NCBI GenBank assembly: GCA_051648365.1
Contig: JBOFEZ010000094.1
Span: forward strand, 29,950 to 93,949
Reading direction: 5' to 3'
From: JAGNZR01 sp051648365
GTDB lineage: Bacteria > Fusobacteriota > Fusobacteriia > Fusobacteriales > Fusobacteriaceae
Length of the DNA stretch: 64,000 nucleotides
Below, in pieces: positions 35,957-44,079 of this stretch (position 1 is the first letter of the stretch; each line of letters starts with the position of its first letter). The notes under the pieces were generated by a model that was not told where the DNA came from, did not search any database, and worked only from the letters and a program-made list of their open reading frames with translations. The position numbers and the translations under genes are program-made.

Positions 35957-36532
35957 ATGGATATAGAATCTCTATGGGAAGAGATGGTCTTTGAGGTAGG
36001 AACAATTGGAAAACATCTTAAAGATAAAAAAACTCTTATAGGAGCTGGAAATCATTTTACAGCCGACATTGTTTTTATAGGAGATGAATCAGAACTTTTT
36101 ATGGACGAGGAATTTAGGACAAGAGAGGGATCTTCTGGAGAGTTTCTCAAAAAACTCTTAGAACTCCTTGAATTGGAGCAAGAAGACTACTACCTGACAA
36201 CTCTTTCAAAATCTAATTACAAGTTTCTTACGTTTAGTGAAGAAGATCAAGAACTTTTATTGGAGTATCTGAAAATGCAGATTTCCATAATAAAACCTAA
36301 AATTATAGTTGCTTTTGGAGGAGATGTAGGGAGCTATATTCTAGGAAGAAATTTAAATTTTTTGGAAGAGAAAGGAAAGCTTTTGGATCTTGCAGGTGAT
36401 ATGAAGCTTTTAATTACGTACGCACCTGGATTTGCTTTTAAATCTAGAAATGAAGCGGGAAAAAATTCCCAGGTAGCTAAGGAGTTTTGGAATGACTTAA
36501 AACTTGCAAAAAGCTATATGTTGGAAGATTAG
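35957..36532 (+). CDS. Uracil-DNA glycosylase-like protein, divergent
   Basis: A 191-residue protein with the layout of family 4-type uracil-DNA glycosylases: strand IVFIGDES, SSGEFLKKLLELLEL (compare GxxGxLL), YYLTTLSKSNY (compare TNxxKxRP), PKIIVAFGG and LLITYAPGF (compare ITYHP). The motif-1 Pro-Gly-x-x-Glu-Asp, the Fe-S cysteines and the motif-2 His are not seen, so activity is doubtful. AGGAGG precedes the ATG; it lies 36 bases after the MBL gene. Confidence 0.6.
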   Translation: MDIESLWEEMVFEVGTIGKHLKDKKTLIGAGNHFTADIVFIGDESELFMDEEFRTREGSSGEFLKKLLELLELEQEDYYLTTLSKSNYKFLTFSEEDQELLLEYLKMQISIIKPKIIVAFGGDVGSYILGRNLNFLEEKGKLLDLAGDMKLLITYAPGFAFKSRNEAGKNSQVAKEFWNDLKLAKSYMLED

Positions 36533-36545
36533 AAGAGAATCCTTG

Positions 36546-36573
36546 TTGAAAAAAAGAGAAAGTGTGATATAAT
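36546..36573 (+). promoter_or_regulatory. Promoter of yajC
   Basis: TTGAAA at 36546 and TATAAT at 36568 with a 16-base spacer; a TG pair occurs just upstream of the -10. Confidence 0.65.
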
Positions 36574-36615
36574 TATTTTACATAAACTAAAAATAAAATT
36601 TACAGGGGGAAAATA

Positions 36616-36888
36616 ATGAATGAATTAATTGCAAAATATGGTGGAATGGTATTTACTTTTGTTATATGGATAGCTGTTTTCTACTTCTTACTGATACTTC
36701 CAAATAAGAAAAAACAGAAAAAACATGATGAATTATTGAATTCTCTTAAAGAAGGATCAGAGGTTCTTACTTCTGGAGGAATAAAGGGTACGGTTAGTTC
36801 AATATCGCCTGAGTATATTGTTATCAGAGTAGATAAAGGTGTAAATATTACTGTAAAAAGAAGTTCAATTGTAACGATTTTAAAATAA
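36616..36888 (+). CDS. yajC: Preprotein translocase subunit YajC
   Basis: Small inner-membrane accessory of the SecDF-YajC complex. One N-terminal helix (FTFVIWIAVFYFLLILPN) is followed by the family motif KKKQKKHDELLNSLKEG and SEVLTSGGIKGTV. Length 90 is normal. GGGGG lies before the ATG. It stands alone, flanked by its own promoter and terminator. Confidence 0.94.
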   Translation: MNELIAKYGGMVFTFVIWIAVFYFLLILPNKKKQKKHDELLNSLKEGSEVLTSGGIKGTVSSISPEYIVIRVDKGVNITVKRSSIVTILK

Positions 36889-36894
36889 AGAGTA

Positions 36895-36926
36895 AAAAAA
36901 AAGCGGGTCTAACTCCGCTTTTTTTA
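36895..36926. terminator. Bidirectional terminator between yajC and glnN
   Basis: Stem AAAAAGCGG / CCGCTTTTT with loop GTCTAACT. Both flanks are homopolymeric, giving T runs on either strand. Confidence 0.88.
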
Positions 36927-36946
36927 GTGGGTATTTTTATATGTTT

Positions 36947-39055
36947 TTACAATCTGAAAAGTAGATCTTCATAAGTAGGAATAGCCCAGAGGGATTTTTC
37001 AACATGTTTTTCGATACTATCCACACTTTCTCTAAGTTTTTTCATAAGAGGAACAATTTCATTTTCTAAAAATACAATCTTTTTATACATATCATCTACA
37101 AGATTAGATTCTTCATATTTCTGTTCTAACTGAGAAAGAAGGGATAATACTTCATTTTTTGTTTTAAGAAGGTTAATTAAGTTTTCTTTATCCCCAAAAG
37201 TAAATTCTTCTGTATCTAGAGCTTTTGAAATAGTACTGATAGAACCGGCAATTTTAGATGTGTATTCAACTATAGCTGGATAAATCTCAGTTCTCACCAT
37301 TCGGATAGCTGTTCCAATTTCAATATTAATCTGTTTTGTATATCTTTCGCAATAAACTATATACCTAGCTTCCAATTCAATTTTAGAAAGGACATTTGCT
37401 TTGGAGAACAGATTTATAGTATCTTCTTCCATATAAATAGGAAGAGATTCTACAGTATTTTTAAGATTTTGAAGTCCTCTTTTGCCAGCTTCTTCAACCC
37501 AAGCTTGTTCGTATCCGTTTCCTGAAAAGACAATTTTTTTATGTTTAGCATAATGCTCTTTTATTAATTTTAATATATTTTTTTTGAGTTTTTCGGGTGG
37601 AACACACTCCAATAAGTCTGCATATTCTTTGAAAACAGCTCCAATTATGGTATTCATTATAAAAATAGGAGTTGAAGCAGAAGCACTGGAACCAGGCATT
37701 CTAAATTCAAATTTATTCCCTGTGAAAGCAAATGGAGAGGTCCTGTTTCTATCAGAAACATCCTTTGGAATTTTTGGGAAATTCTTTATATTGATCTCTA
37801 TGGTTTCTTTTTCACTAGTTTCTAAAGGGATTTTTCCAATATTTGCATATATCTGCTCAAGTTCAGAACCTATGTAGGCAGAGATGATAGCTGGTGGAGC
37901 CTCATGCCCGCCTAGTCTGTGATCATTTCCAGGGGTTGCTGTGGAAACTCTTAGTATTCTGGCATATCTGTCTACAGCTTCTAATATTCCCATCATGAAT
38001 ACAAGGAAATCTAAATTGTCTTCTGACAGTGAAGAAGGGTCTAAAAGATTTTCTCCCTGATCTGTAGATAGAGACCAGTTGCAATGTTTACCTGAACCGT
38101 TAACCCCTTTAAAAGGTTTTTCGTGAAGAAGAGCAGCTAAGTTTCTACGTTCTGCTACTTTTTTAATAAGATCCATAGCTAGTTGATTTTGATCAACCGA
38201 AACATTTGCACTTGTAAACATAAGAGCAATTTCAAATTGATTAGGGGCAACTTCGTTATGCTTTGTTTTGGCCATTATTCCTATTTTCCAAAGTTCACTA
38301 TCAAGTTCGGCCATAAAGCTTTCAACACGCTCTTTGATGGTCCCGTAATAATGGTCATTGAGTTCTTGTCCCTTAGGTGGGAGAGTACCAAAAAGTGTTC
38401 TACCTGCCAACATAAGGTCTTGACGTTTTTTCCAAAACTCTTTTTCAACTAGGAAATATTCCTGTTCAATTCCTAGAGTGTTTTCTATTTTTTTTACATT
38501 TTTGTCACCTAAAGCAATTTTTAGTCTCAAAGTCTGTTCTGTTAAAAAATCGATAGAACGAAGCAGAGGAACTTTTTTATCCAGAGCAACACCGTTATAA
38601 CCAAAAAAAGCTGTGGGGATATAAAGTGATTTAGCTAATCCCTCTCCTCTTAGAAACATAGGAGATTTCAAATCCCAAGCAGTATAACCTCTAGCTTCAA
38701 AAGTTGCTCTTGTTCCTCCGTTGGGAAAAGAAGATGTATCCGCTTCACCTTTGATAAGTTCTTTTCCTGAAAATTGAGACAGAGCAGTTCCGTCTGTAGA
38801 GATGGATATAAATGATTCATGTTTTTCAGCAGTTAATTCTGTAAGTGGCTGAAACCAATGGGTAAAATGTGTTGCACCGTTGTCTACTGCCCAGTTTTTA
38901 ACTGCTGTTGCAATAACATCAGCAACATGTAGTGAAAGTGCTTTATCCCCGTTCTGTACAGATTTAAATTCATTAAAAATAGAAGTTGAAACTCTTCTCT
39001 TCAACTGATTTTCATCAAAACAGTTAATTCCAAAAACTTCTAGCATATTTTGCAT
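36947..39055 (-). CDS. glnN: Glutamine synthetase type III
   Basis: Large dodecameric glutamine synthetase that makes glutamine from glutamate, ammonia and ATP. At 702 residues it is the long GSIII class, with the N-terminal extension ending in HWFQPLT and the conserved KHNEVAPNQFEIA, NGSGKHCNWSLS, and RLGGHEAPPAI blocks. GGAGG precedes the ATG. It is downstream of an ABC-F gene on the same strand, with 156 bases between them. Confidence 0.96.
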   Translation of the reverse strand: MQNMLEVFGINCFDENQLKRRVSTSIFNEFKSVQNGDKALSLHVADVIATAVKNWAVDNGATHFTHWFQPLTELTAEKHESFISISTDGTALSQFSGKELIKGEADTSSFPNGGTRATFEARGYTAWDLKSPMFLRGEGLAKSLYIPTAFFGYNGVALDKKVPLLRSIDFLTEQTLRLKIALGDKNVKKIENTLGIEQEYFLVEKEFWKKRQDLMLAGRTLFGTLPPKGQELNDHYYGTIKERVESFMAELDSELWKIGIMAKTKHNEVAPNQFEIALMFTSANVSVDQNQLAMDLIKKVAERRNLAALLHEKPFKGVNGSGKHCNWSLSTDQGENLLDPSSLSEDNLDFLVFMMGILEAVDRYARILRVSTATPGNDHRLGGHEAPPAIISAYIGSELEQIYANIGKIPLETSEKETIEINIKNFPKIPKDVSDRNRTSPFAFTGNKFEFRMPGSSASASTPIFIMNTIIGAVFKEYADLLECVPPEKLKKNILKLIKEHYAKHKKIVFSGNGYEQAWVEEAGKRGLQNLKNTVESLPIYMEEDTINLFSKANVLSKIELEARYIVYCERYTKQINIEIGTAIRMVRTEIYPAIVEYTSKIAGSISTISKALDTEEFTFGDKENLINLLKTKNEVLSLLSQLEQKYEESNLVDDMYKKIVFLENEIVPLMKKLRESVDSIEKHVEKSLWAIPTYEDLLFRL

Positions 39056-39211
39056 AAATAATCCTCCCTTATTTTCAAATGTTCGTTTTTTAGCTCTTCA
39101 AAATACTGCCTTAAAATTTCTGAAAAGTCAAATGTTTTATTTTGAAAATATAAGTGTTCTATTAATGTTTTTATGTCTAGAGTTTTTGGAATTGCTTTTA
39201 ATACATATTTT

Positions 39212-40819
39212 TTATTGAGATTCTTTTATTCTAAATCTTTTGTCACGGATGTCGTAAGTAGTAAAATCTAATTTTTTCAGCAGAGCTTTATCATGAGTTA
39301 CGATAATCACAGCTCCAGGGAAATCTAAAAGCATGGTAGCTATAGCATTTCTTGAGTAATCATCCATATAGGTAGAAGGCTCATCGACTATAAGAAGATC
39401 AATTTCTGCAAGAGTGTTGGCAAAAATCTCTAATCTCTTTTTTTCTCCTCCAGAAAGCATGAAAATACGTTTATCACGAAATTCAGGCTCATCATTATAT
39501 AGAGTGTCTACTGCTATTTCAATGAAGTCTTCTGAGAGTCCTGTTTTGTCTTTCAGATAGTCTATTATGGATATTTTTTCATTCTGAAAAATTGTTTCCT
39601 GATTAATAAAGGAGATTTTAGCACGGGAATTAACAAATATTTCACCACTGCTTACCTCTTCTTGACCTGTCAGCAATTTTAAAAGTGTAGATTTACCTGA
39701 CCCATTTTCTCCAACAATAGCTATTTTACTATCTTTGGACACTGTTAGGTTAAGATCCTTATAAAGTAATTTATCTGAGAATTCTTTTGAAACATTTTTA
39801 AGTATAACTATTTCTGAATCAATCTCTCCAGAAGAGATAAAGACCTCTTTAGGAGCTTCAGTGTATTTATATCTGTATTCAGGAGAAAATTCGATTTTGC
39901 TATTTTCTAATTTTTCTAACTCTCTATCCATTCTTCTTAAAATTACAGCTTGAGCATGCTTGTTTCCGCATTTTTCAAGAAGAGCAAGTTTTTTGGTAGA
40001 GGCACGATTAGTTTTCTCAATTATCTGCTCAGTGGAGATGTTTATTTTTTTAGCTTTAGCAATGATAAGCTTCTTCTCTTTTACATATGTTGGATAGTTA
40101 GAATCGAAGGCGGATACTGTGAAATTATCCACATCAAAAATTCTGTTGGCGAAAGATCTTATAAAATCCACATTATGAGAAACTACCAGAAAAGCTTTTC
40201 TACTATTGGCGATATATTCAGATAGCCATGCAGTTCTTTTTCTATCAAAGAAAGATAGAGGCTCATCTAAGATTATTAAATCTGAGTTACTGAAAAGAAC
40301 TACAGCTAATCTTATGTATTGTTTTTCTCCACCACTTAGTTCGCTGAATTTCTTTTCTAGTTTATCTCCCAATTCAAATACATCTATAAATTCTGATTGA
40401 ACATGGATATATGAATATCCTCCCATGCTTTCAAAACGGTCAGAGAGCTGGGCATATTTATCGAGAAGTATTGTATTTTCATCATCATTTTCAGTGAAGA
40501 GGGTAGCTAGGTGCTCCAATTCATTCTGAGCATCGATGATATGTTGGAAAGGAAGATTCAGAAGATCTTTAACCCTCATACTCTGATCTATACTTCCGAA
40601 TTGGTCAAAACAAGCTATTACGGCTTCTTCATTTATGAGTACTTCTCCTTCATCTGGAAGCTCATCATCCTTAATAAGTTTAATAAAAGTAGATTTCCCT
40701 GTACCATTATTTCCTATAAGTGCGATTTTATCACGGGAATTAATCTCAAGATTGATATCGGTATATAGTTTCTGTGTAAAAAAAGATTTAGAAACATTTT
40801 TAAATTCTATTATATTCAT
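39212..40819 (-). CDS. ABC-F family ATP-binding protein
   Basis: Soluble twin-ATPase that acts on the ribosome; relatives either tune translation (EttA/YdiF-like) or protect against antibiotics (Lsa/Vga-like). Two ABC domains are complete: GNNGTGKST, LSGGEKQ and LDEP in the first, GENGSGKST, LSGGEKKR and VDEP in the second, joined by a charged linker at about residues 240-315. Length 535. The ATG at 40819 follows AAGGAG; the TTG at 40825 is in that spacer. Resistance function cannot be decided from sequence. Confidence 0.9.
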   Translation of the reverse strand: MNIIEFKNVSKSFFTQKLYTDINLEINSRDKIALIGNNGTGKSTFIKLIKDDELPDEGEVLINEEAVIACFDQFGSIDQSMRVKDLLNLPFQHIIDAQNELEHLATLFTENDDENTILLDKYAQLSDRFESMGGYSYIHVQSEFIDVFELGDKLEKKFSELSGGEKQYIRLAVVLFSNSDLIILDEPLSFFDRKRTAWLSEYIANSRKAFLVVSHNVDFIRSFANRIFDVDNFTVSAFDSNYPTYVKEKKLIIAKAKKINISTEQIIEKTNRASTKKLALLEKCGNKHAQAVILRRMDRELEKLENSKIEFSPEYRYKYTEAPKEVFISSGEIDSEIVILKNVSKEFSDKLLYKDLNLTVSKDSKIAIVGENGSGKSTLLKLLTGQEEVSSGEIFVNSRAKISFINQETIFQNEKISIIDYLKDKTGLSEDFIEIAVDTLYNDEPEFRDKRIFMLSGGEKKRLEIFANTLAEIDLLIVDEPSTYMDDYSRNAIATMLLDFPGAVIIVTHDKALLKKLDFTTYDIRDKRFRIKESQ

Positions 40820-40912
40820 TTTCAACTCCTTAATTATAGATATACATATTTTACTATTATATCATATTTTCAAAAACATTTCATGGATTTTTTTGTGAGG
40901 TGTTTTATTGTG

Positions 40913-40941
40913 TTGACTTTTTATGTAGGATATTATATAAT
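40913..40941 (+). promoter_or_regulatory. Promoter of the guanine riboswitch transcript
   Basis: TTGACT at 40913 and TATAAT at 40936 with a 17-base spacer, about 43 bases before the aptamer. Confidence 0.8.
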
Positions 40942-40983
40942 AATAGCTAATATAAATAAAATAAAAGAAAACAATTAAATATA

Positions 40984-41056
40984 ATACTCATATAAATTTG
41001 GAGATACGGTCCAAAAGTTTCTACAATCTCACCTTAAAGGAGATTACTATGGGCAG
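40984..41056 (+). promoter_or_regulatory. Purine riboswitch, guanine/hypoxanthine type
   Basis: The aptamer core matches the purine class: P1 CTCAT/ATGGG, J1/2 ATAAA, P2 TTTGG/CCAAA with loop AGATACGGT, J2/3 AGTTTCTAC, P3 AATCTC/GAGATT with loop ACCTTAAAG, then J3/1 ACTATG. The loop-loop GG/CC partners are present. The specificity base is C at 41047, as in the guanine-sensing xpt aptamer. A terminator follows directly, so ligand should switch transcription off. Confidence 0.92.
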
Positions 41057-41070
41057 ACAGATACCTTGAA

Positions 41071-41110
41071 AAAGTGTAAATTCTACCCAGGTGGAGTTTA
41101 TACTTTTTTT
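41071..41110 (+). terminator. Riboswitch-controlled terminator
   Basis: A 16-bp stem (AAGTGTAAATTCTACC paired with the strand ending in TTTATACTT, some G-U), tight loop, then seven T. It lies between aptamer and start codon and is the expression platform. Confidence 0.88.
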
Positions 41111-41132
41111 GTTTTCAAAGGAGAAGTATCAG

Positions 41133-42434
41133 ATGAATTTCAAAAAAGCTTTAGACAGACATTTTAAAATCCATGAAAGACACAGTACAATTAGACAGGA
41201 GGTTATAGGTGGAATAACTACATTTATGACTATGGCCTATATTATTTTTGTAAACCCTGCAATACTTTCAGATGCTGGAATGGATAGGGGAGCACTTATA
41301 ACTGTAACAACTATCTCAGCTGCCATGGGAACTCTGATAGCTGCACTTTTTGCCAATGTTCCCTTTGCACTTGCACCTGGAATGGGGCTCAATGCATTTT
41401 TTACTTATTCACTCGTAATTGGACGTGGAATCCCTTGGGAGACAGCCCTGGGAATTGTTTTTCTTTCAGGAGTTTTCTTTCTACTCTTATCTCTCGGAGG
41501 TATTCGTGAAAAAATAGCCAATTCTATTCCTCTTTCTCTTAAAATAGCTGTGACAGGAGGAATAGGTCTTTTTATAGCTTTTATAGGATTGAAAACTTTA
41601 GGTGTGGTAACATCGAATCCAGCGACACTCGTGGGAATTGCAAAATTTTCTCCAGAGATTATGATTGGAATTCTAGGGTTATTTATTGCTGTAATTTTAG
41701 AGATAAGAAAAGTAAAAGGAGGGATTCTTATAGGGATAGTTGCCTCGACAGTAATCGGGATGATGACAGGATATGCAGAGGTACCTAAGCAAATAGTCTC
41801 TCTTCCTCCAAGTATAGCTCCAATAGCTTTTAAGCTGGATATTTTAGGTGCTTTAAAACTTTCCCTACTAGGACCTGCGTTCTCCTTTATGTTTGTGGAC
41901 CTGTTTGATTCTTTAGGAACACTTATTGCTTGTTCTAAGGAAATTGGTCTTACAGATAGAAAAGGAAAGGTAAAAGATCTTGGAAAAATGTTGTATACGG
42001 ATGTAATTTCAACAATATTTGGAGCGTTTTTAGGAACAAGTACAGTTACAACTCTTTCAGAAACAGCAGCAGGAATTGCTGCAGGTGCACGTACTGGACT
42101 TGCATCTGTTGTAACAGCAGGACTTTTCCTATTGGCTCTTTTCTTTACTCCAGTTGTTGCAGTGGTTCCAGCATATGCGACAGCACCAGCTCTTATAATC
42201 GTTGGAGTATATATGTTCAAAAATATCTGTGAACTTGATTTTAAAGATTTTAAAACGATGTTTCCAGCTTTTATAACTATAATCATGATGCCTCTTACTT
42301 ATAGTATAAGTATAGGACTAGCTCTAGGATTTATTTCTTATATTGTTATCCATCTTGGGATAGGAGAGAAGGATAAAATAAACAAAACTTTATATTTTAT
42401 CGGAGCATTATCGGTTTTAAGTCTTGTGGTTTAA
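41133..42434 (+). CDS. NCS2 family purine permease (PbuG-type)
   Basis: Proton-coupled importer of hypoxanthine and/or guanine. The start at 41133 follows AAGGAG; the in-frame GTG at 41091 lies in the terminator hairpin and is not used. The sequence has about thirteen hydrophobic segments, with EVIGGITTFMTMAYIIFVNP, NVPFALAPGMGLNAFFTY and the DLFDSLGTL and TVTTLSETAAG motifs of the AzgA/PbuG branch. The upstream guanine riboswitch supports guanine or hypoxanthine as substrate. Confidence 0.93.
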   Translation: MNFKKALDRHFKIHERHSTIRQEVIGGITTFMTMAYIIFVNPAILSDAGMDRGALITVTTISAAMGTLIAALFANVPFALAPGMGLNAFFTYSLVIGRGIPWETALGIVFLSGVFFLLLSLGGIREKIANSIPLSLKIAVTGGIGLFIAFIGLKTLGVVTSNPATLVGIAKFSPEIMIGILGLFIAVILEIRKVKGGILIGIVASTVIGMMTGYAEVPKQIVSLPPSIAPIAFKLDILGALKLSLLGPAFSFMFVDLFDSLGTLIACSKEIGLTDRKGKVKDLGKMLYTDVISTIFGAFLGTSTVTTLSETAAGIAAGARTGLASVVTAGLFLLALFFTPVVAVVPAYATAPALIIVGVYMFKNICELDFKDFKTMFPAFITIIMMPLTYSISIGLALGFISYIVIHLGIGEKDKINKTLYFIGALSVLSLVV

Positions 42435-42463
42435 GCTGAAAATAAGATGATTTTATCTGTATC

Positions 42464-42505
42464 AAAAAAGGATGAGAAGCCAAATTTGACTTCTCATCCT
42501 TTTTT
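42464..42505. terminator. Bidirectional terminator between two purine permease genes
   Basis: Perfect 16-bp stem AAAAAAGGATGAGAAG / CTTCTCATCCTTTTTT around a 10-base loop. It ends next to the stop codon of the minus-strand permease. Confidence 0.95.
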
Positions 42506-43840
42506 CTACATAAGTATAAAGTACCCAACAAGAGGTATACTTAAGAAAATTATTGGAGCATTGAGCTCTTTATATTTTCCAGTTACAATTTTTATAATCA
42601 CATGGGAAAGTATTCCTATACTCATTCCTGTGGCCATATTGTCAGTGAAAATTGTGAACATTATGGTTATAATCGCAGGAACAAAATCAGTCATTTCCTC
42701 CATGTCTATATATTTTAAACTCGTCATCATAAGAATTCCTATAAAAATAAGAGCAGGTGCTGTCGCAGCTGAAGGAATTATATAAACAATAGGAGTTATA
42801 AAAAGCGTCAGTATAAAACATATTCCGGTGGTGATAGCTGTAAGTCCAGTACGTCCTCCTTCCTCAACGCCAGCGGCAGATTCAAGGAAAGTTGTGATGG
42901 TAGTTGAACCTAAAATAGAACCTAAAATTGTAGCGATGGAATCTACCAGAAAAGGTTTGTCGATTTCAGGAAGATCTCCGTTTTCATCTAAAAGATTTGC
43001 TTTAGCAGAAACTCCTAGTAAGGTTCCCAGTGTAGAAAAAAAATCTCCTACAAAAAAAGTAAAGATAAGAGGGAAAAAACTCCATTTAAATGCTCCCATA
43101 ATATCCAATTTAAATGCTATAGATCTAATAGATGGTGGTAGTGAGAAAAAGCTCTCTGGAATCTGAGTAATCCCCATTGGAATTCCAAGAAGTGTTGTAA
43201 TAAGAATTCCTATTAAAACTCCGCCACGAACTTTGTTGAGCACAAGAGCTATCGTGATAACTAATCCTATCAGAGAGAGAATTGTATTGGGGTTTGAAAA
43301 ACTTCCCATAGCTATAGTGTTGTTGGAGATACTCATAATATTTCCATTTTTGAAACCAACCATGGCTATAAAAAATCCTACAGAAACTCCGATGGCAAAC
43401 TTAAGATTTCTAGGTATAGCCCGTACAATTATTTCCCGAAGTCCTAAAAGTGTAAGAAGAAGAAATCCTATTCCAGAAAGAAAAACCATTCCTATTCCTA
43501 TTTCCCAAGTTACCATTCCGGTTGATACCAGAGTATATGCAAAAAAAGCATTTCCTCCCATGGCAGGTGCCATAGCAAAGGGTCTATTGGTATAAAGCCC
43601 CATTATGATTGAAAAAACAGCTGAAAGCAGAGCAGTTACAATTGTAACTGCCCCCGTATCCATTCCAGCAGCACTCATGAACAGGGGTTGAACTATTAAA
43701 ATGTAGGCCATTGTCATAAATGTTGTGATTCCTGCAGTTATCTCTGTAGTAACTGAGGTATTGTTTTCGCTAAGTTTAAAAAAGCTATCCAGGTAGCTTA
43801 GCACTCCCTTTTTTTGTTGCAATGTTACAATTTTTTCCAT
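42506..43840 (-). CDS. NCS2 family purine permease (adenine riboswitch-linked)
   Basis: Second AzgA/PbuG-type permease, 444 residues, convergent with the first and clearly diverged from it. It has TEITAGITTFMTMAYILIVQP, RPFAMAPAMGGNAFFAYT and TTITTFLESAAGVEEGGRTG. The leader carries a purine aptamer with U at the specificity position, which suggests adenine as the ligand and hence adenine or related purine as a substrate. AGGAGG precedes the ATG and touches the aptamer's P1 stem. Confidence 0.92.
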   Translation of the reverse strand: MEKIVTLQQKKGVLSYLDSFFKLSENNTSVTTEITAGITTFMTMAYILIVQPLFMSAAGMDTGAVTIVTALLSAVFSIIMGLYTNRPFAMAPAMGGNAFFAYTLVSTGMVTWEIGIGMVFLSGIGFLLLTLLGLREIIVRAIPRNLKFAIGVSVGFFIAMVGFKNGNIMSISNNTIAMGSFSNPNTILSLIGLVITIALVLNKVRGGVLIGILITTLLGIPMGITQIPESFFSLPPSIRSIAFKLDIMGAFKWSFFPLIFTFFVGDFFSTLGTLLGVSAKANLLDENGDLPEIDKPFLVDSIATILGSILGSTTITTFLESAAGVEEGGRTGLTAITTGICFILTLFITPIVYIIPSAATAPALIFIGILMMTSLKYIDMEEMTDFVPAIITIMFTIFTDNMATGMSIGILSHVIIKIVTGKYKELNAPIIFLSIPLVGYFILM

Positions 43841-43849
43841 TAAAACCTC

Positions 43850-43912
43850 CTAATAATAAATCATTTACGGTGATTTGTAGAAACTCCTGACCATATTACA
43901 GGATTATACTAG
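43850..43912 (-). promoter_or_regulatory. Purine riboswitch, adenine type
   Basis: On the minus strand: P1 CTAGT/ATTAG, J1/2 ATAAT, P2 TCCTG/CAGGA with loop TAATATGGT, J2/3 GTTTCTAC, P3 AAATCA/TGATTT with loop CCGTAAA, J3/1 with T at 43856 where guanine aptamers have C. That base specifies adenine in known aptamers. The 3' strand of P1 overlaps the first two bases of the AGGAGG site (43846-43851), and no terminator intervenes, so translation is the likely point of control. Confidence 0.9.
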
Positions 43913-43939
43913 TAAAAGTAAAAGAAACTTTTACAGAGT

Positions 43940-43968
43940 ATTGTATAACAAACTCTAATATTAGTCAA
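43940..43968 (-). promoter_or_regulatory. Promoter of the adenine riboswitch transcript
   Basis: On the minus strand TTGACT (43963-43968) and TACAAT (43940-43945) with a 17-base spacer, 27 bases before the aptamer. Confidence 0.78.
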
Positions 43969-44038
43969 TTGAAATTAAATTATATATATTTAACTGTCAG
44001 AAATTTACAAGGATTTTTGTGCAAAATAGAGAGTCTCT

Positions 44039-44048
44039 GTGATATAAT
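44039..44048 (+). promoter_or_regulatory. Extended -10 promoter of the amidase operon
   Basis: TG-A-TATAAT at 44040-44048, about 30 bases before the start codon. No convincing -35 box. Confidence 0.45.
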
Positions 44049-44079
44049 AGAAGTAAGAATTCTAACGGTGAGGTTATTT

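Noticed and set aside
39212..40819. Antibiotic resistance ABC-F gene
   Set aside because: Motifs show an ABC-F protein, but resistance and housekeeping members cannot be told apart from this sequence alone.
41405..42286. Long minus-strand open frame (293 codons) opposite the first purine permease
   Set aside because: It is an antisense shadow of a clearly real NCS2 permease, has no ribosome site and an unnatural composition rich in Ile, Pro and Thr.
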